DNA of 64,000 bases from Stomorhina lunata (GCA_933228675.1 OW121745.1:2783989-2847988), one strand, 5' to 3'. Shown: positions 54,101 through 64,000, numbered from the stretch's first letter. The notes: a model not told the origin generated them from the sequence alone. A program made the numbers and translations.

Positions 54101-55053
54101 TTTTTTAAGCAAAATAACTAAATGTAAAAAAAATATTTATAAAAAAGAACATTTTATTTTTTTAGTTTTTTTTTAATATAAATTATTTGTTGGAGAAAAA
54201 ATATTTTTTATGTACTTGTGTTATTTATTTTTAGTTTTCTTATAACGTTTTTTTACTTTATAAGTTTTTTTGTTTGTTTTTAACTTTTTGTTTCTTTACC
54301 TATGAATTATTTTTGTTTATTGACTGATTTTAATTATTTTTTATGTAAAATAACTAATAAAAAAACTAAATACAAAAAAAAAATATTTATAAAAAATAAC
54401 ATTTTATATTTTTATGATTATGATTTCTGTACCTTGTTTTATAACAATTTCAAAAAGTGAGTCTGGTTATTAATGGTTTTAAAAGAAGAAATTATATGCG
54501 AAAGTAAATTAAAATCCTATGATAAAATAGTACACAAAAGTACGATCATATCAACTTTTCCATCACTGCATCCATCATACATATTTATTATGCACAGCTA
54601 ATGTTCGACTTGAACACACATATATACATACGAATTATTACAAGAAATACATGCAGACAATACAGACATGTTGCAAATAATTCGTTTATGTTTGAAGAGT
54701 AAGCGAGACTAAAATTTGTCTTTGAACGACAACATGAATGCTTCGGGCAAACACAAAACAAAAAAACCAAATTGAATGGAAACGCATGAATTTTGTTCCA
54801 ACAGAATAAATATGATATTTCAGGTATGATCGCTTATTGACTGGCTTGATTGTCATTTACTTGAATTTAAAAAAATGTTTGAACGTCGAACATTGAGGTT
54901 GATATCGAGTCCCTGCACAAATTATGACCGGTTAGATTCAAACCTGCTTTTTACAATCATTGTCAGTGATTGTACAAGAAAGTTTTCAATCATAAAAAAT
55001 CACGGTGGTTGATTAAGTATGCAACAAAATTTGCTACTTGCTGCCATACTCTG
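51161..55053 (+). mobile_element. hobo/Hermes-like hAT transposon, inactive
   Basis: Exactly bounded by the 8-bp duplication GTATGGAT (51,153-51,160 and 55,054-55,061). The terminal repeats read CAGAGAACGGC and, inverted, CAGAGTATGGC; CAGAG ends are typical of hobo/Hermes. A broken transposase lies at 52,063-53,854 with about 0.9 kb of left and 1.2 kb of right non-coding arms. The arms contain direct duplications (see findings). It split the integrase gene of the 412-like element. Confidence 0.92.
52063..53854 (+). pseudogene. hobo/Hermes-family transposase
   Basis: Three frames. Piece 1 (52,063-53,052) has a BED-type zinc finger (C53, C56, H73, C75/C76 in FVYCRNCCKVL to NRHKCC), D182 in ATIDMWTDNY and D250 in KFVTDRGAN, and ends at a TGA after WNSHYRMFK. 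Piece 2 (53,109-53,531) covers the insertion domain (CSSPSLCYVLPSIKK, NLSVWHKAAYFLYPPA). Piece 3 (53,525-53,854) has the catalytic Glu in SSAAAERCFSLAGNIITEKR. All three catalytic acids expected for Hermes-type enzymes survive, but a stop, a deletion near 53,050-53,100 and a frameshift near 53,525 inactivate it. The true start may be at or just upstream of 52,063. Confidence 0.9.
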
Positions 55054-55216
55054 GTATGGATGTTTTAAAAATTTGAAATCTGATAGAGGTACTGAATTCA
55101 ATAACGAATTGTTGAAAGAAATTTGCAACTTATTAAATATTAACCAAAATTTTCAGCACCTTATCACCACCAGTCAATAGGTTCTTTAGAACGTAATCAT
55201 CGTGTATTAAATGAAT
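55054..55216 (+). pseudogene. 412-like integrase, catalytic core fragment
   Basis: Reads CFKNLKSDRGTEFNNELLKE, the second catalytic Asp block, then a frame slip and SLERNHRVLNEYLL with the catalytic Glu equivalent. It ends at the T-repeat insertion. Confidence 0.8.
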
Positions 55217-57429
55217 ATTTATTATACCCTTCACCAATAGGTGAAAGGGTATTATAAGTTTTATTAGTGATCGTAGACCCCATAAAAATTATACCGATCG
55301 ACTCAGAATCGGGAGGAGAATCGATTAAGCGATGTCAGTCTGTCTGTCCGTCCGTCTGTCTGTCTGTTAAAATCACGTTTCTGAAGCCCCTGGAGGATGG
55401 ACCTACATAAATTATATACCAGATTTTAGGAAATTCTCCCTATTAAATTTCATTAAAATCGGTTTATAAACACCGAAAATATCGAAAAAATACCAAAAAT
55501 TAGACGAAATTTGATAGATTTGAAGATACTCCTGGTGTACATAATATATTATAAATCAGATTGTAGGAAATGGTTTCCCAAAGCACTCTGTAAAATTTTA
55601 GTAAAATCGGTCTATAAACAACTGAGATACAGCCAAAACACTAAATTTGATGTATCGCAAATTGCCCAAAGTACGCGTTAGAGAATGTTTGTTGAAAAAA
55701 TGAAATGCAGAAATAAGAAAAACCATCCTCCTGGAGCACGGACATACATAAATTTTATATCAGATTTTTTTTTGGAAATTCCCCCGCCAAGCACATTATA
55801 AAATTTTATCAAAAGCGGTCCATAAACAACTGAGATATCGCCAAAACACTACTTATGATGTACAGCAAATTGCCCAAAGTACGTGTCTAAGAAATTTTGT
55901 TGACATTTTCTAAGTATTGTTTCAGCGATATCTCAGGTGTTTATGGACCGATTGTGATGAAATTTGACAGCGTTCTTTGGAGCTCAGGGTGGGACGATAT
56001 CCTAAAATTTTGTGTAAAATGCATATGGGTATACCTGCCAGGAGCTCCACAAATCTGATTTTAGCAGACAGACACACTGCATTTATCTTAATTTTATGTC
56101 TGACTTTTGAACTATATGATAACATTTAAGTATGTATTATATATCAAATTATAGGTAATCTTCCTAGGGAGTACAAAAATGCAGCTAAGTACATGATATC
56201 CGTTCAAAACCTACATATGTATGTATGTATCTCACATATCTACGAAAATTTAAATTGCTTAATTGCAATTGGGAGAAATCCGTTCACGTTTGATTATTGC
56301 TCCGGTATAACTTCGCCTAAGGCAATCTCTTAGTAGCTAATAAATGACAAATTATAATTATCTAATTAGCTAATTAATTATAATTATCTATCTATTATAA
56401 TAGATACGATGATGACATTTAGTATAAAGACGTTGTACAATATCGTTATTCAGGGCGATAGCCCCTAAAATAAACTTTCTAGAGGGACAACATTTGACAA
56501 AAGTATTTCTGATCTCTTGAAAAGTTCGGCATTGAAAATGGGCGAGCTCGGTTCACATTTACTGTTATCTCCCATATAACCCCGATCGGGAATTACTTTA
56601 ATGCTGAGAAATTAAATCATATTATAATTGCACAAAGAACTAGAGCAAAACTTTCCACACATCCATCGGACAGATCGAAAGAACAATAGATCCCAAATAT
56701 TATTGTTGAAGTATTCATCTTACTTCAGATTAATAAGTAAATCTTCAATAAAATTTTCCGCCAAAGCTGATATCCATTCATTTAAAAGCTATATATTTCA
56801 CGTATGTATCTAAAACTATGAATGTATACCTTATAATTCTAAGGCTTTTTACATTGACAATCATTGTTAAAGCTTTGACCTAAATCAGTTCAGAGTTTTA
56901 CATAACTAATCATGAACTTTTAATAGTTGGACAATTCGTATGAATTAAAGTACACAACCCTCACTGGGCACTGTGTTTTTGGGTTGCATGCCAGAATACT
57001 TAATCTTCATCAAGTCGATGTGCTCTTGCAAATCTAAGGGCATCTAAATTTTGAAGCATCTTTTCTGCATGGTTTATCTGGTATAGAACTTTATCAAATG
57101 TTCGTAAAATAGACACATATCACTTTAGAATCGAAGTGACGTTGCCTTCGACATCAGCCACCTGCCCAACCTAACATTTGGGTCCATAACTATTTTAGAT
57201 GATGACGCCACCAAAAAGCTTTTCGTTTTCCGACTCTTAATTTTAAAGATTCTTTGCATATAATACTAGTATAATCATATATTGCTAGGAATTACATTTA
57301 GTATGAACAAAAGAAAATTAATATACATATGAAGCATTTGTGTGGGGCTCAACTAAGTCAGTAATCAGAAACTATATAATTATCAATATATTCTTGCGAT
57401 TTTGTACTTTACCTTTGGAACACCATTGG
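55217..57429. repeat. T-family modular repeat, copy 2
   Basis: Inserted between NEYLL and RYLLNFVDDYE of the integrase. It opens with ATACCCTTCACCAATAGG and the inverse GGTGAAAGGGTAT (a 5' hairpin), then GTCCGTCCGTCTGTCTG. It has three direct modules marked CGGTCCATAAACAACTGAGATA (55,455, 55,600, 55,815) and one inverted module at 55,921 (GCGATATCTCAGGTG, then TTTATGGACCGATT). From 55,922 on it matches 95-1,980. No coding capacity. Confidence 0.75.
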
Positions 57430-57753
57430 CGTTACTTGTTAAATTTTGTTGATGATTATGAATGGGACAAATGGGTACCATACTACGGATTTGCATATAA
57501 CACGACACCACATATTGACACAAACTATTCACCTTTTGAATTAATTTACGTTAAGCTAGCGACATTACCAACAGACAATATACAAAACATAAATACATGT
57601 TATGACATAGAAAATTACGCTAATGAAATTAAAATAAGACTAAGAAGATCATTAGAAAATGCTAAAAAATTAATTGACATTGCTAAACAAAAATCAAAAG
57701 AAATTTATGACAGAAACACAAATGTTAGTGACCTTAAAGTAGGAGATTTAGTA
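57430..57753 (+). pseudogene. 412-like integrase, C-terminal part
   Basis: Reads YLLNFVDDYEWDKWVPYYGF, YNTTPHIDTNYSPFELIY and LKVGDLVMG. It is interrupted by the mariner insertion at 57,754 and ends at 59,541-59,612 (NRKIKFDNLEKMYHNNKLK, then TAA). Confidence 0.85.
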
Positions 57754-57935
57754 ATGGGTGTTTTTTTTAGAGGTATAGAACTTCGAATTGAAATAAAACA
57801 CAAGAAAATCGTTTTAATGTCCATCAATTTGGCTTAATTGGAAGGATAATTTTATGCCATTAATGTTTAAATATGATTTCGGGCATGTGGCCGCCGCGGC
57901 TGGCTCGAATAAAGCCAATTCTACAGGTCCAATTT

Positions 57936-58910
57936 TCAACAACTTTTTCGAGCATATGGGGCCGTATGTTGGCTTCCAAGTCCCCTAACGTTTCTGGTTT
58001 GTTGGCGTAGACGAGCGACTTCACATATCCCCAGTGGTGTCAAATCGCACGATCTTGGTGGCCAACTGACAGGTCCATTCCGCAAAATTATGCGCTCATC
58101 GAATGTTTCCTTCAATAAATCAATTGTGACGTGCGCTGTGTGGCATGTAGCGCCGTCTTGTTGGAACCACAACTCATCCACATTCATGACATCCAATTGG
58201 GGAACAAAATAGTCGGTTATCATGGCTCTATACCGGTCTCCATTTATGGTAACTGACTCTCCAGCATTATTTCGGAAGAAGTATGGCCCAATGACTCCAC
58301 CAACCCATAGAGCACACCAAACAGTCAGTTTTTGTGGATGTAATGGCGTCTCAAGGGTCTCATGTGGATTCTCTTCACTCCAAATGCTGCAATTTTGCTT
58401 GTTGACGTAGCCATTCAACCAAAAATGAGCCTCATCACTGAACAAAATTTTGCGATGAAAATCAGCATCGAGATCAATCTCATTTTCGGCCCATACACCA
58501 AAATCACGACGCATTGCATGGTCTCGCGGCTTTAATTCTTGCACAAGCTGGATCTTGTAAGGTCGCAACCCAAGATCTTTGCGCAAAATCTTCCATAAAG
58601 TTGATGGACAAAGCTCCAATTGCTGTGTACGGTGGCGAATCGATTCATTCGGGTCCTCTTCAACACTTTGCTCTACAGCGGCAATTGTTTCTTCGATGCG
58701 CGCTGTTCGACGTCGCTGCGGATGCGTATTATCACATAGAGTAAACGTAGTGCGAAAACGATCCATGGTTAACCGAATTAATTGCTCTGATGGACGATTA
58801 TGTCGACCATAAAATGGACGGAGCTTGCGGTAAACTTCGCGAACTGAACCATTATTTTCGAAATAAATTTGCACGATTTGCAAGCGTTATTCTTTTGTCT
58901 ACCTGTTCAT
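57936..58910 (-). pseudogene. mariner-like transposase, left copy
   Basis: The likely start is ATG at 58,910 (MNR, then TAG, TKE, TAA, RLQIVQIYFEN): stops at codons 4 and 8. An N-terminal helix-turn-helix region (SVREVYRKLRPFYG) is followed by the catalytic blocks ILFSDEAHFWLNG, WFQQDGATCHTA and SCDLTPL; 36 residues lie between the last two aspartates by my count. A 14-bp deletion after DLTPL shifts the frame, and a 21-bp deletion lies further on. Inactive. Confidence 0.85.
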
Positions 58911-59065
58911 GATGAAATGGCAAACCGAACTTAATATTTATCACTTGACAGCTGACAAAATGGCCGCCAGTTAAAAAAGTGATGCCAACTTAAAGTTCTA
59001 TACCTCAATAAAAAACACCCGATATTTCATAAGGTCCCTTATATGGGCTTTCATTCTTTTTTCTA

Positions 59066-59434
59066 GATGTCATGAATGTGGATGAGTTGTGGTTCCAACA
59101 AGACGGCGCTACATGCCACACAGCGCACGTCACAATTGATTTATTGAAGGAAACATTCGATGAGCGCATAATTTCGCGGAATGAACCTGTCAATTGGCCA
59201 CCAAGATCGTGCGATTTGACACCACTGGATTATTTTCTTTGGGGATATGTGAAATCGCTCGTCTACGCCAACAAACCAGAAACGTTAGGGGACTTGGAAG
59301 CCAACATTCGTGGCGTTATTGCCAACATACGGCCCCATATGCTCGAAAAAGTAGTTGAAAATTGGACCTGTAGAATTGGCTTTATTCGAGCCAGCCGCGG
59401 TGGCCACATGCCCGAAATCATATTTAAACATTAA
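59066..59434 (+). pseudogene. mariner-like transposase, right copy C-terminal third
   Basis: Starts within MNVDELWFQQDGATCHTAHV and runs open through SCDLTPLDYFLWGYVKSLVY to the natural stop after MPEIIFKH. It lacks the N-terminal two thirds, including the DNA-binding domain and first catalytic Asp. It lacks the two deletions of the left copy, so it shows the ancestral frame. Confidence 0.85.
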
Positions 59435-59619
59435 TGGCATGAAATTATCCTTCCAATAAAGCCAAATTGATGGACATTAAAACGATTTTCTTGTGTTTTA
59501 TTTCAATTCGAAGTTCTATACCTCTAAAAAAAACACCCATTAATAGAAAGATTAAATTTGATAATTTAGAAAAAATGTATCATAATAACAAACTTAAATT
59601 ATATAAACGTTAATAAAAC

Positions 59620-59725
<106 letters not shown>

Positions 59726-59754
59726 TTGAATCCTTTATTAATATAATTGCATAT

Positions 59755-60060
59755 GTATATCAAACAATCGTCAAATTGTAATCAAATAACCGTCAAACAA
59801 TCGTCAGTTAATCGTGAAACAATTATCGAACAATCATAAGAAATCATTGAACAGTCATCATCAATCAACCATCAAACAATCGACAAAAATCATTAATCTA
59901 ACGTCATAAAATCGCCAGTAAATCATGAAACAATTATTACATCTCTTCAATCAGTCAATCAATCATTAAATAACTGTCAAACAATCGTCAAACAACCATC
60001 AAATAATCATGAAAAATCTTCAAACAATCGTCAGTCAAACTATTATCAAACACCAATCAT
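59755..60060. repeat. degenerate short-unit minisatellite (CAATCGTCAAA type)
   Basis: About 25 imperfect copies of an 11-13-bp unit such as CAATCGTCAAA, ACCATCAAAC and AATCATGAAA. Confidence 0.7.
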
Positions 60061-60339
60061 ATTACCAATATTCGTACATCCGTTTTCCTATTTAAGATAA
60101 ATCAAAAATTGAGGACGTAAAAGTGGGCATGGTCAATTTTTCTTAATGTAGAATCCTACCTTGAACTAAAAAAAAAACATTTGGAATGAAAAAATGTCTT
60201 CATCGGTCCAGCCGTTCTCAAGATATACAATTTTAAAGCAAATGGGAATTTTATCCCTATTTTTCAATTCAAAAAGCGAAAAACTATCCTATAGTATGAA
60301 AATATCCACATTTAAAACTTTAATTAATTAATTATTAAT

Positions 60340-61620
60340 TAAAATCGTTTTTATCTTATCGTCCATATTTGTCATTTTTAATATTTGACTTATATGGGAG
60401 GGATCACGCCCACTTGAGATTAAAAAAAACCAAGCCTATTTTACCCACCGGTCACACACATGCAATCAAAATTTCTGAAAAATCGGTCATTTATATTTGT
60501 CATTTTTAATTATTGACTAATATGGGAGGGGTCATGTCCATTTGAGATTTCCAAAAAAAAAAGTAGCCTATTTTACCCACTTGTAACTGCTTATATACTG
60601 TAAAAATTAAAGAAAAATCGGTCGGCTCGATCATTCATGTTTGTCATTTTTAGTATTTGACTTTTATGGGAGGGCTCACGCCCACTTAAGCTTTAAATAA
60701 ATTGAGCCTATTTTAAAACCTTAATATGCTGTCAAAATTTCTGAAAAAACGGTCAGCTTGGTCATCTATATTTGTCATTTTTAATATATGAGTTATATGG
60801 GAGGGGCACCGCCCACTTGAGATTTGAGAAAAAGACCTTGCCGATTTTAACCACCGGTCACACCTTACAATATTGTAAAATTTTCGGAAAAATCGGTCTG
60901 CAGAGTCATTCACATTTGTAATTTTTAATATTTGACTTATATGGGAGGGGCCACGCCAACTTGAGATTTAAAAAAACCTAGCCTATTTTAAACACCGGTC
61001 ACACCTTAACATACTTTCAAAATTTCAGAAAAATCGGGCCTCTCGGTCACCTATATTTGTCATTTTTAATATATGAGTTATATGGGCGGGGTCACGCCCA
61101 CTTGAGATTTCAAAAAAGATCTGACCTATTTTAACCACCGGTCACACCTTAACATACTGTCAAAATTTCAGAAAAATCGGGCCTCTAGGCCACCTATATT
61201 TGTAATTTTTAATATATGAGTTATATGGGAGGGGTCACGCCCACTTCAGTTTTCAAAAAAAAAAAACCTAGCCTATTTTAACCACCGGTCACACCTTACC
61301 ATATTGTAAAAATTTCGGAAAAATCGGTCAGTTTGATCATCCATATTTGTCATTTTTAATATTTGAATTATATGGGCGGGGTCACGCCTACTTGAGATTT
61401 CAAAAAAAATTTGGCCTATTTTTTCCATTGGTCACACCTTAACATACTGTCAAAATTTCAGAAAAATCGGGCTTCTCGGTCAGCTATATTTGTCATTTTT
61501 AATATATGAGTTATATGGGAGGGGTCAAGCCCACTTAAGATTTCAAAAAAAAACGTAGCCTATTTTAACCACCGATCACACCATAGCTCACTGTCAAAAT
61601 TTCAGGAATGTTAGTATAAC
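60340..61620. repeat. satellite-like tandem repeat, unit about 140 bp
   Basis: Nine copies marked by TATGGGAGGGGTCACGCCCA at 128-150-bp spacing. Each unit also has TTTGTCATTTTTAATAT, ACCACCGGTCACACC and CAAAATTTCAGAAAAATCGG. Units are 80-90% alike by eye. Confidence 0.85.
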
Positions 61621-61639
61621 TCTATCTACATTTCGAAAA

Positions 61640-61980
61640 TCATCAAAATCAATTTACCCAGTTATAGGTATTGTATTTGTAACGGGGAAGGGGTCATCCC
61701 CTGCTCCGATCCTATTAATTTTTTTTCTGAAGTACGGCCATTGGTAATAAATTTACTTTTGTGAAATTTGAAGTTTCTAACTTTTATGGTTTATCAAATT
61801 CAATGATAAATATTAAATTTTGCACCATTTGGTCCACTATTTACCCAAAACAAAACATATCCTTAAACCACCACAAGGGAATATTCTATCTAATTTCAAA
61901 ATTTCATCAAATCGGTCAAACCGTTTAAAAGTCAACCTCTTTCAAACAAACAAATAAACTTACAAACACATTTATAATAT
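61640..61980. other. repeat-derived interval without gene
   Basis: AT-rich, with GGGGAAGGGGTCATCCCC (61,684-61,701) and a tail of AAACAAACAAATAAAC type before the Tc1 end. It probably belongs with the satellite-bearing element to its left. No gene seen. Confidence 0.4.
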
Positions 61981-62577
61981 ACAGTGGTTCAAACGTATAA
62001 TCGGACATCGGTATAACACTTAGTTTAAGTACTTTTATAACAAGATCTTTTTCAATAAAAAATTCTTTTTGATGAATTTCGCTATAAAAATTATTTTATT
62101 TGTCTATAAAACCAAAAAAGAGAAAAAACAACAATTTATTTCATAAAAAAACAATAAATATCAAAAATAATTCATATTTTGAGATCAAACGAATAATCGG
62201 ACATAATAATAAATACAGACTTTTAAACAACTTAGAAAAAAAATTATTATTTCGTAGCACACCCTTTGGATTCAATAACATTTCTGAGTCTGTTTTGCAT
62301 CGAATTGACCAAATTGGCGCACACTTCCGACGGAATATTGTTCCACTCATGTAACAACGCTGATTTTAGTTCATTTATATTGTTATAGCTGTTTTTATAC
62401 ACTCTACGACCTAGTTCATCCCATAAATTCTCTATGACATTTAAGTCTGAGGATTGTGGGGGAGGACTCAACAGCTTAGGGCAATGGTGCATCAGCCAGA
62501 GCTTCGCAATAGCAAATGTTTGCTTAGGGTCATTGTCTTGGTAGAAAGCAAACTTGTTTAAAATTCCAAGTTTTCCA
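61981..62577 (-). mobile_element. Tc1-like transposon remnant
   Basis: The left end reads CAGTGGTTCAAACGTATAATCG after TA. A second copy of the motif (ATCAAACGAATAATCGGACA) lies 200 bp inside, giving an IR/DR type terminus. The transposase C-terminus follows on the minus strand. Everything past 62,577 is replaced by a partial LTR, and the other terminus was not found. Confidence 0.8.
62247..62577 (-). pseudogene. Tc1-like transposase C-terminal part
   Basis: Reads KLGILNKFAFYQDNDPKQTF, the second catalytic Asp, then PPPQSSDLNVIENLWDELG, with the Glu of the D34E triad in NVIENLWDEL, and ends ESKGCATK before a stop. The N-terminal DNA-binding and first catalytic Asp regions are missing, cut by the LTR fragment. 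Confidence 0.88.
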
Positions 62578-62973
62578 ACGTATGTGTGAGTGTGTTCTTG
62601 ATCATGTGAGAATGTAGTGGAACACACATGAACTTTCGTAAGCCACATTGTTAGTGTAATCAACTACAGCTGCTCTTTGTTTACGTCTGCAGAAATTGCT
62701 AGAAACTCTCTTCTCTACTATATAAGGCCGATGGGCGAGTATTGTGGGAACAGTTTGAATTAAAACGCGTATAACAACAGTGTGACTAAGAGTATTTGTA
62801 AAACAGTTTTGTGAAGTTTGTTTACAGTATTTGTGAAAGTGTGTTTTAAGTGATTAACTCTAAAGTTAATAAAAGTATTGCTTTGTAAAACTACATACTA
62901 CAAGTGTTTTAATTTGATTACGGTTGTTTGCAAAAAGAATTCCTTCCACGTTTTTAAAGGAAAAACGTAACAA
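62578..62973 (+). repeat. partial LTR of the SAP-gag element
   Basis: Matches the LTR at 30,627-31,215 in the opposite orientation, from ACGTATGTGTGAGTG to the terminal GTAACA. It includes the TATA box TATATAAGG at about 62,720. The first roughly 220 bp of the LTR are missing. It sits directly on the truncated Tc1 transposase. Confidence 0.88.
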
Positions 62974-63230
62974 TATGTTTTAGATTTGTGTATTCATACA
63001 AATAGTTTTTTGGTATAATAAAATTATTCTGTTTAAAAATAAGTTTTTACTTACTATTAAAACCAGTATAATTATCTATTTTTTCGAGTGTGAAAATTAT
63101 TTCTCACCAATACAACTAATACTTACTAATACAAATGTTTTGGCTACCACTGATGTAGATATTAAATAACACACACCTATAAAAAAATTTAATAAATTTA
63201 ATTTTTGTTCATATTATACATATTAAACTA

Positions 63231-63990
63231 CATATGGGCATTTCCAGGATCGCGAACGGGACATTCGTACGCACTCAACTTGAAAAAAAATATGAAAACT
63301 CAAATTTTTTTTAACTTTTTATAAATATTTAATAGCATTTTAGTAGAACAATTTTTGAGAACAAAAAGAAAATTATAAAATATGAACGTTCTCTAAATAT
63401 TTTCGATAAACTTGCGATCGCGAACGGGACAAAAAATGTAAGTCATTTGTTTCGGTGTGTGGTTTTCTTTAAAAGTCTGCGAATTTTGTCAGTTTATCAA
63501 ATGGAGATTATTTTTTGACTAAAGCAGAGATATAAAGCTTTTATTTACCATTTTGTTTTTTTAATTATCCTTATTATTATTTTTTTTAAATCGCGAACGG
63601 GACATCGCGAACGGGACAATGATTCGAAAGAATGTTGTATAAAGAATCTTTGAATTATACCGTTATTCGGAGTTTACTTGATCTCTACTGTGGTGTTTTT
63701 AAATATTTATTGTTGGTATATTTAGTCTATAAGAAGAGTGCAATTGACATGATATGTAACACTCAGAAATAACTCAAGGAAAAATGTCAATAAAAAACGC
63801 TAAAACCAAAAAAAAAACAAAGATGCTCTTTGCAGACCACTTTTCTTAAATTACAAATGGTAATATGTGTTTAATTAGGTATATTCTCAAAATCCAATGC
63901 ATTAACTAACTAAATTTTCTCAGAAAAGTCTTTTTTCTTCAACTTTAATATTTTGGTAGCGGTTGAACTTTTCCAGGAAATGCCCATATG
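63231..63990. mobile_element. TA-flanked inverted-repeat element with 14-bp motif array
   Basis: The ends read CATATGGGCATTTCCAGGA and, inverted, CATATGGGCATTTCCTGGA, flanked by TA (63,229-63,230 and 63,991-63,992). It contains TCGCGAACGGGACA four times (63,250-63,263, 63,418-63,431, 63,591-63,604 and 63,605-63,618). No coding frame. The interval 62,974-63,228 before it is plain AT-rich sequence. Confidence 0.75.
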
Positions 63991-64000
63991 TATATTACAA

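Larger units (their letters stand above)
57754..59540. mobile_element. head-to-head double mariner-like element
   Basis: Both outer ends are the same 3' terminal repeat (ATGGGTGTTTTTTTTAGAGG inward), flanked by TA (57,752-57,753 and 59,541-59,542). The left part (57,754-about 59,014) is a near-complete minus-strand element whose own 5' terminal repeat (CTCAATAAAAAACACCC) lies at about 58,997-59,013. The right part (59,066-59,540) is the last 475 bp of a plus-strand copy. The arms 57,754-58,193 and 59,066-59,540 form a giant inverted repeat, 440 against 475 bp. Confidence 0.85.
42450..59612 (+). mobile_element. 412/mdg1-like LTR retrotransposon 2 with four nested insertions
   Basis: The order is 5' LTR, tRNA-Arg primer site, leader ORFs, gag, protease, RT, RNase H and integrase. 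The RT (RLPFGLKISSNSFQRM and FLYVDDIIVFG) resembles the 412/mdg1 group, which also uses tRNA-Arg. Insertions at 45,463-48,694, 51,161-55,053, 55,217-57,429 and 57,754-59,540 split protease/RT and integrase. Pol ends at about 59,612 and no 3' LTR follows. It inserted into family A copy 2. No env frame is present. Confidence 0.85.

Overview
This window looks like heterochromatin-like repeat sequence from an insect, most likely a higher fly (Diptera). The evidence is AT-rich DNA and the families present: R1-clade, jockey-like, RTE-like and CR1-like non-LTR elements, 412/mdg1-like LTR elements primed by tRNA-Arg, a hobo/Hermes-type hAT element, mariner and Tc1 elements, a Helitron and many small palindromic elements. 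I found no host gene, tRNA, rRNA or prokaryotic feature. Almost every base can be assigned to a mobile element, its decay product, or a tandem repeat. The species is inference only.

Layout. 1-2,424: a copy of an unclassified modular repeat (called T here; a second copy lies at 55,217-57,429) and a related fragment. 2,425-6,236: a minus-strand 412-like LTR remnant (5' LTR, leader ORFs, gag fragment) split by an RTE-like element (3,093-5,317, 8-bp target duplication). 6,376-6,842: a small inverted-repeat element. 7,793-19,230: a plus-strand R1-clade element (family B) interrupted by three later insertions: a non-autonomous hAT (8,117-9,903), a full-length R1-clade element of another family (A, 10,243-16,530, minus strand, both ORFs open, 14-bp duplication) and a 5'-truncated jockey-like element (16,567-18,343). 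19,614-20,057: nested foldback elements.

20,058-32,340: a second T-type repeat. It holds an 8-bp-duplication element (20,129-26,284), which itself holds a 5.3-kb Helitron with an expanded internal tandem repeat (20,684-25,938). Further along is a CR1-like LINE (26,669-31,510) split by a SAP-domain-gag LTR element (27,579-31,215). 33,580-37,297 is a second, minus-strand copy of R1 family B. It joins end to end with a second copy of family A (37,298-42,445), which is split by a second jockey-like element (38,876-41,768) and a 282-bp insertion.

42,450-59,612: a plus-strand 412-like element running 5' LTR, leader, gag, protease, RT, RNase H and integrase. It is broken by four insertions: a 3.2-kb satellite-bearing segment, a hobo/Hermes-like hAT (51,161-55,053), a T repeat, and a head-to-head double mariner (57,754-59,540). 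59,613-64,000: a (TA)n array, a short-unit minisatellite, a satellite of about 140 bp, a Tc1 remnant truncated by a partial LTR of the SAP-gag family, and a TA-flanked palindromic element with four copies of a 14-bp motif.

The only complete, apparently coding-competent element is R1-like A (ORF1 465 aa, ORF2 1,023 aa). Everything else is broken by stops, frameshifts, truncation or nested insertion. Several insertion sites can be checked inside the window, because the minus-strand family B copy retains the corresponding unoccupied sites.
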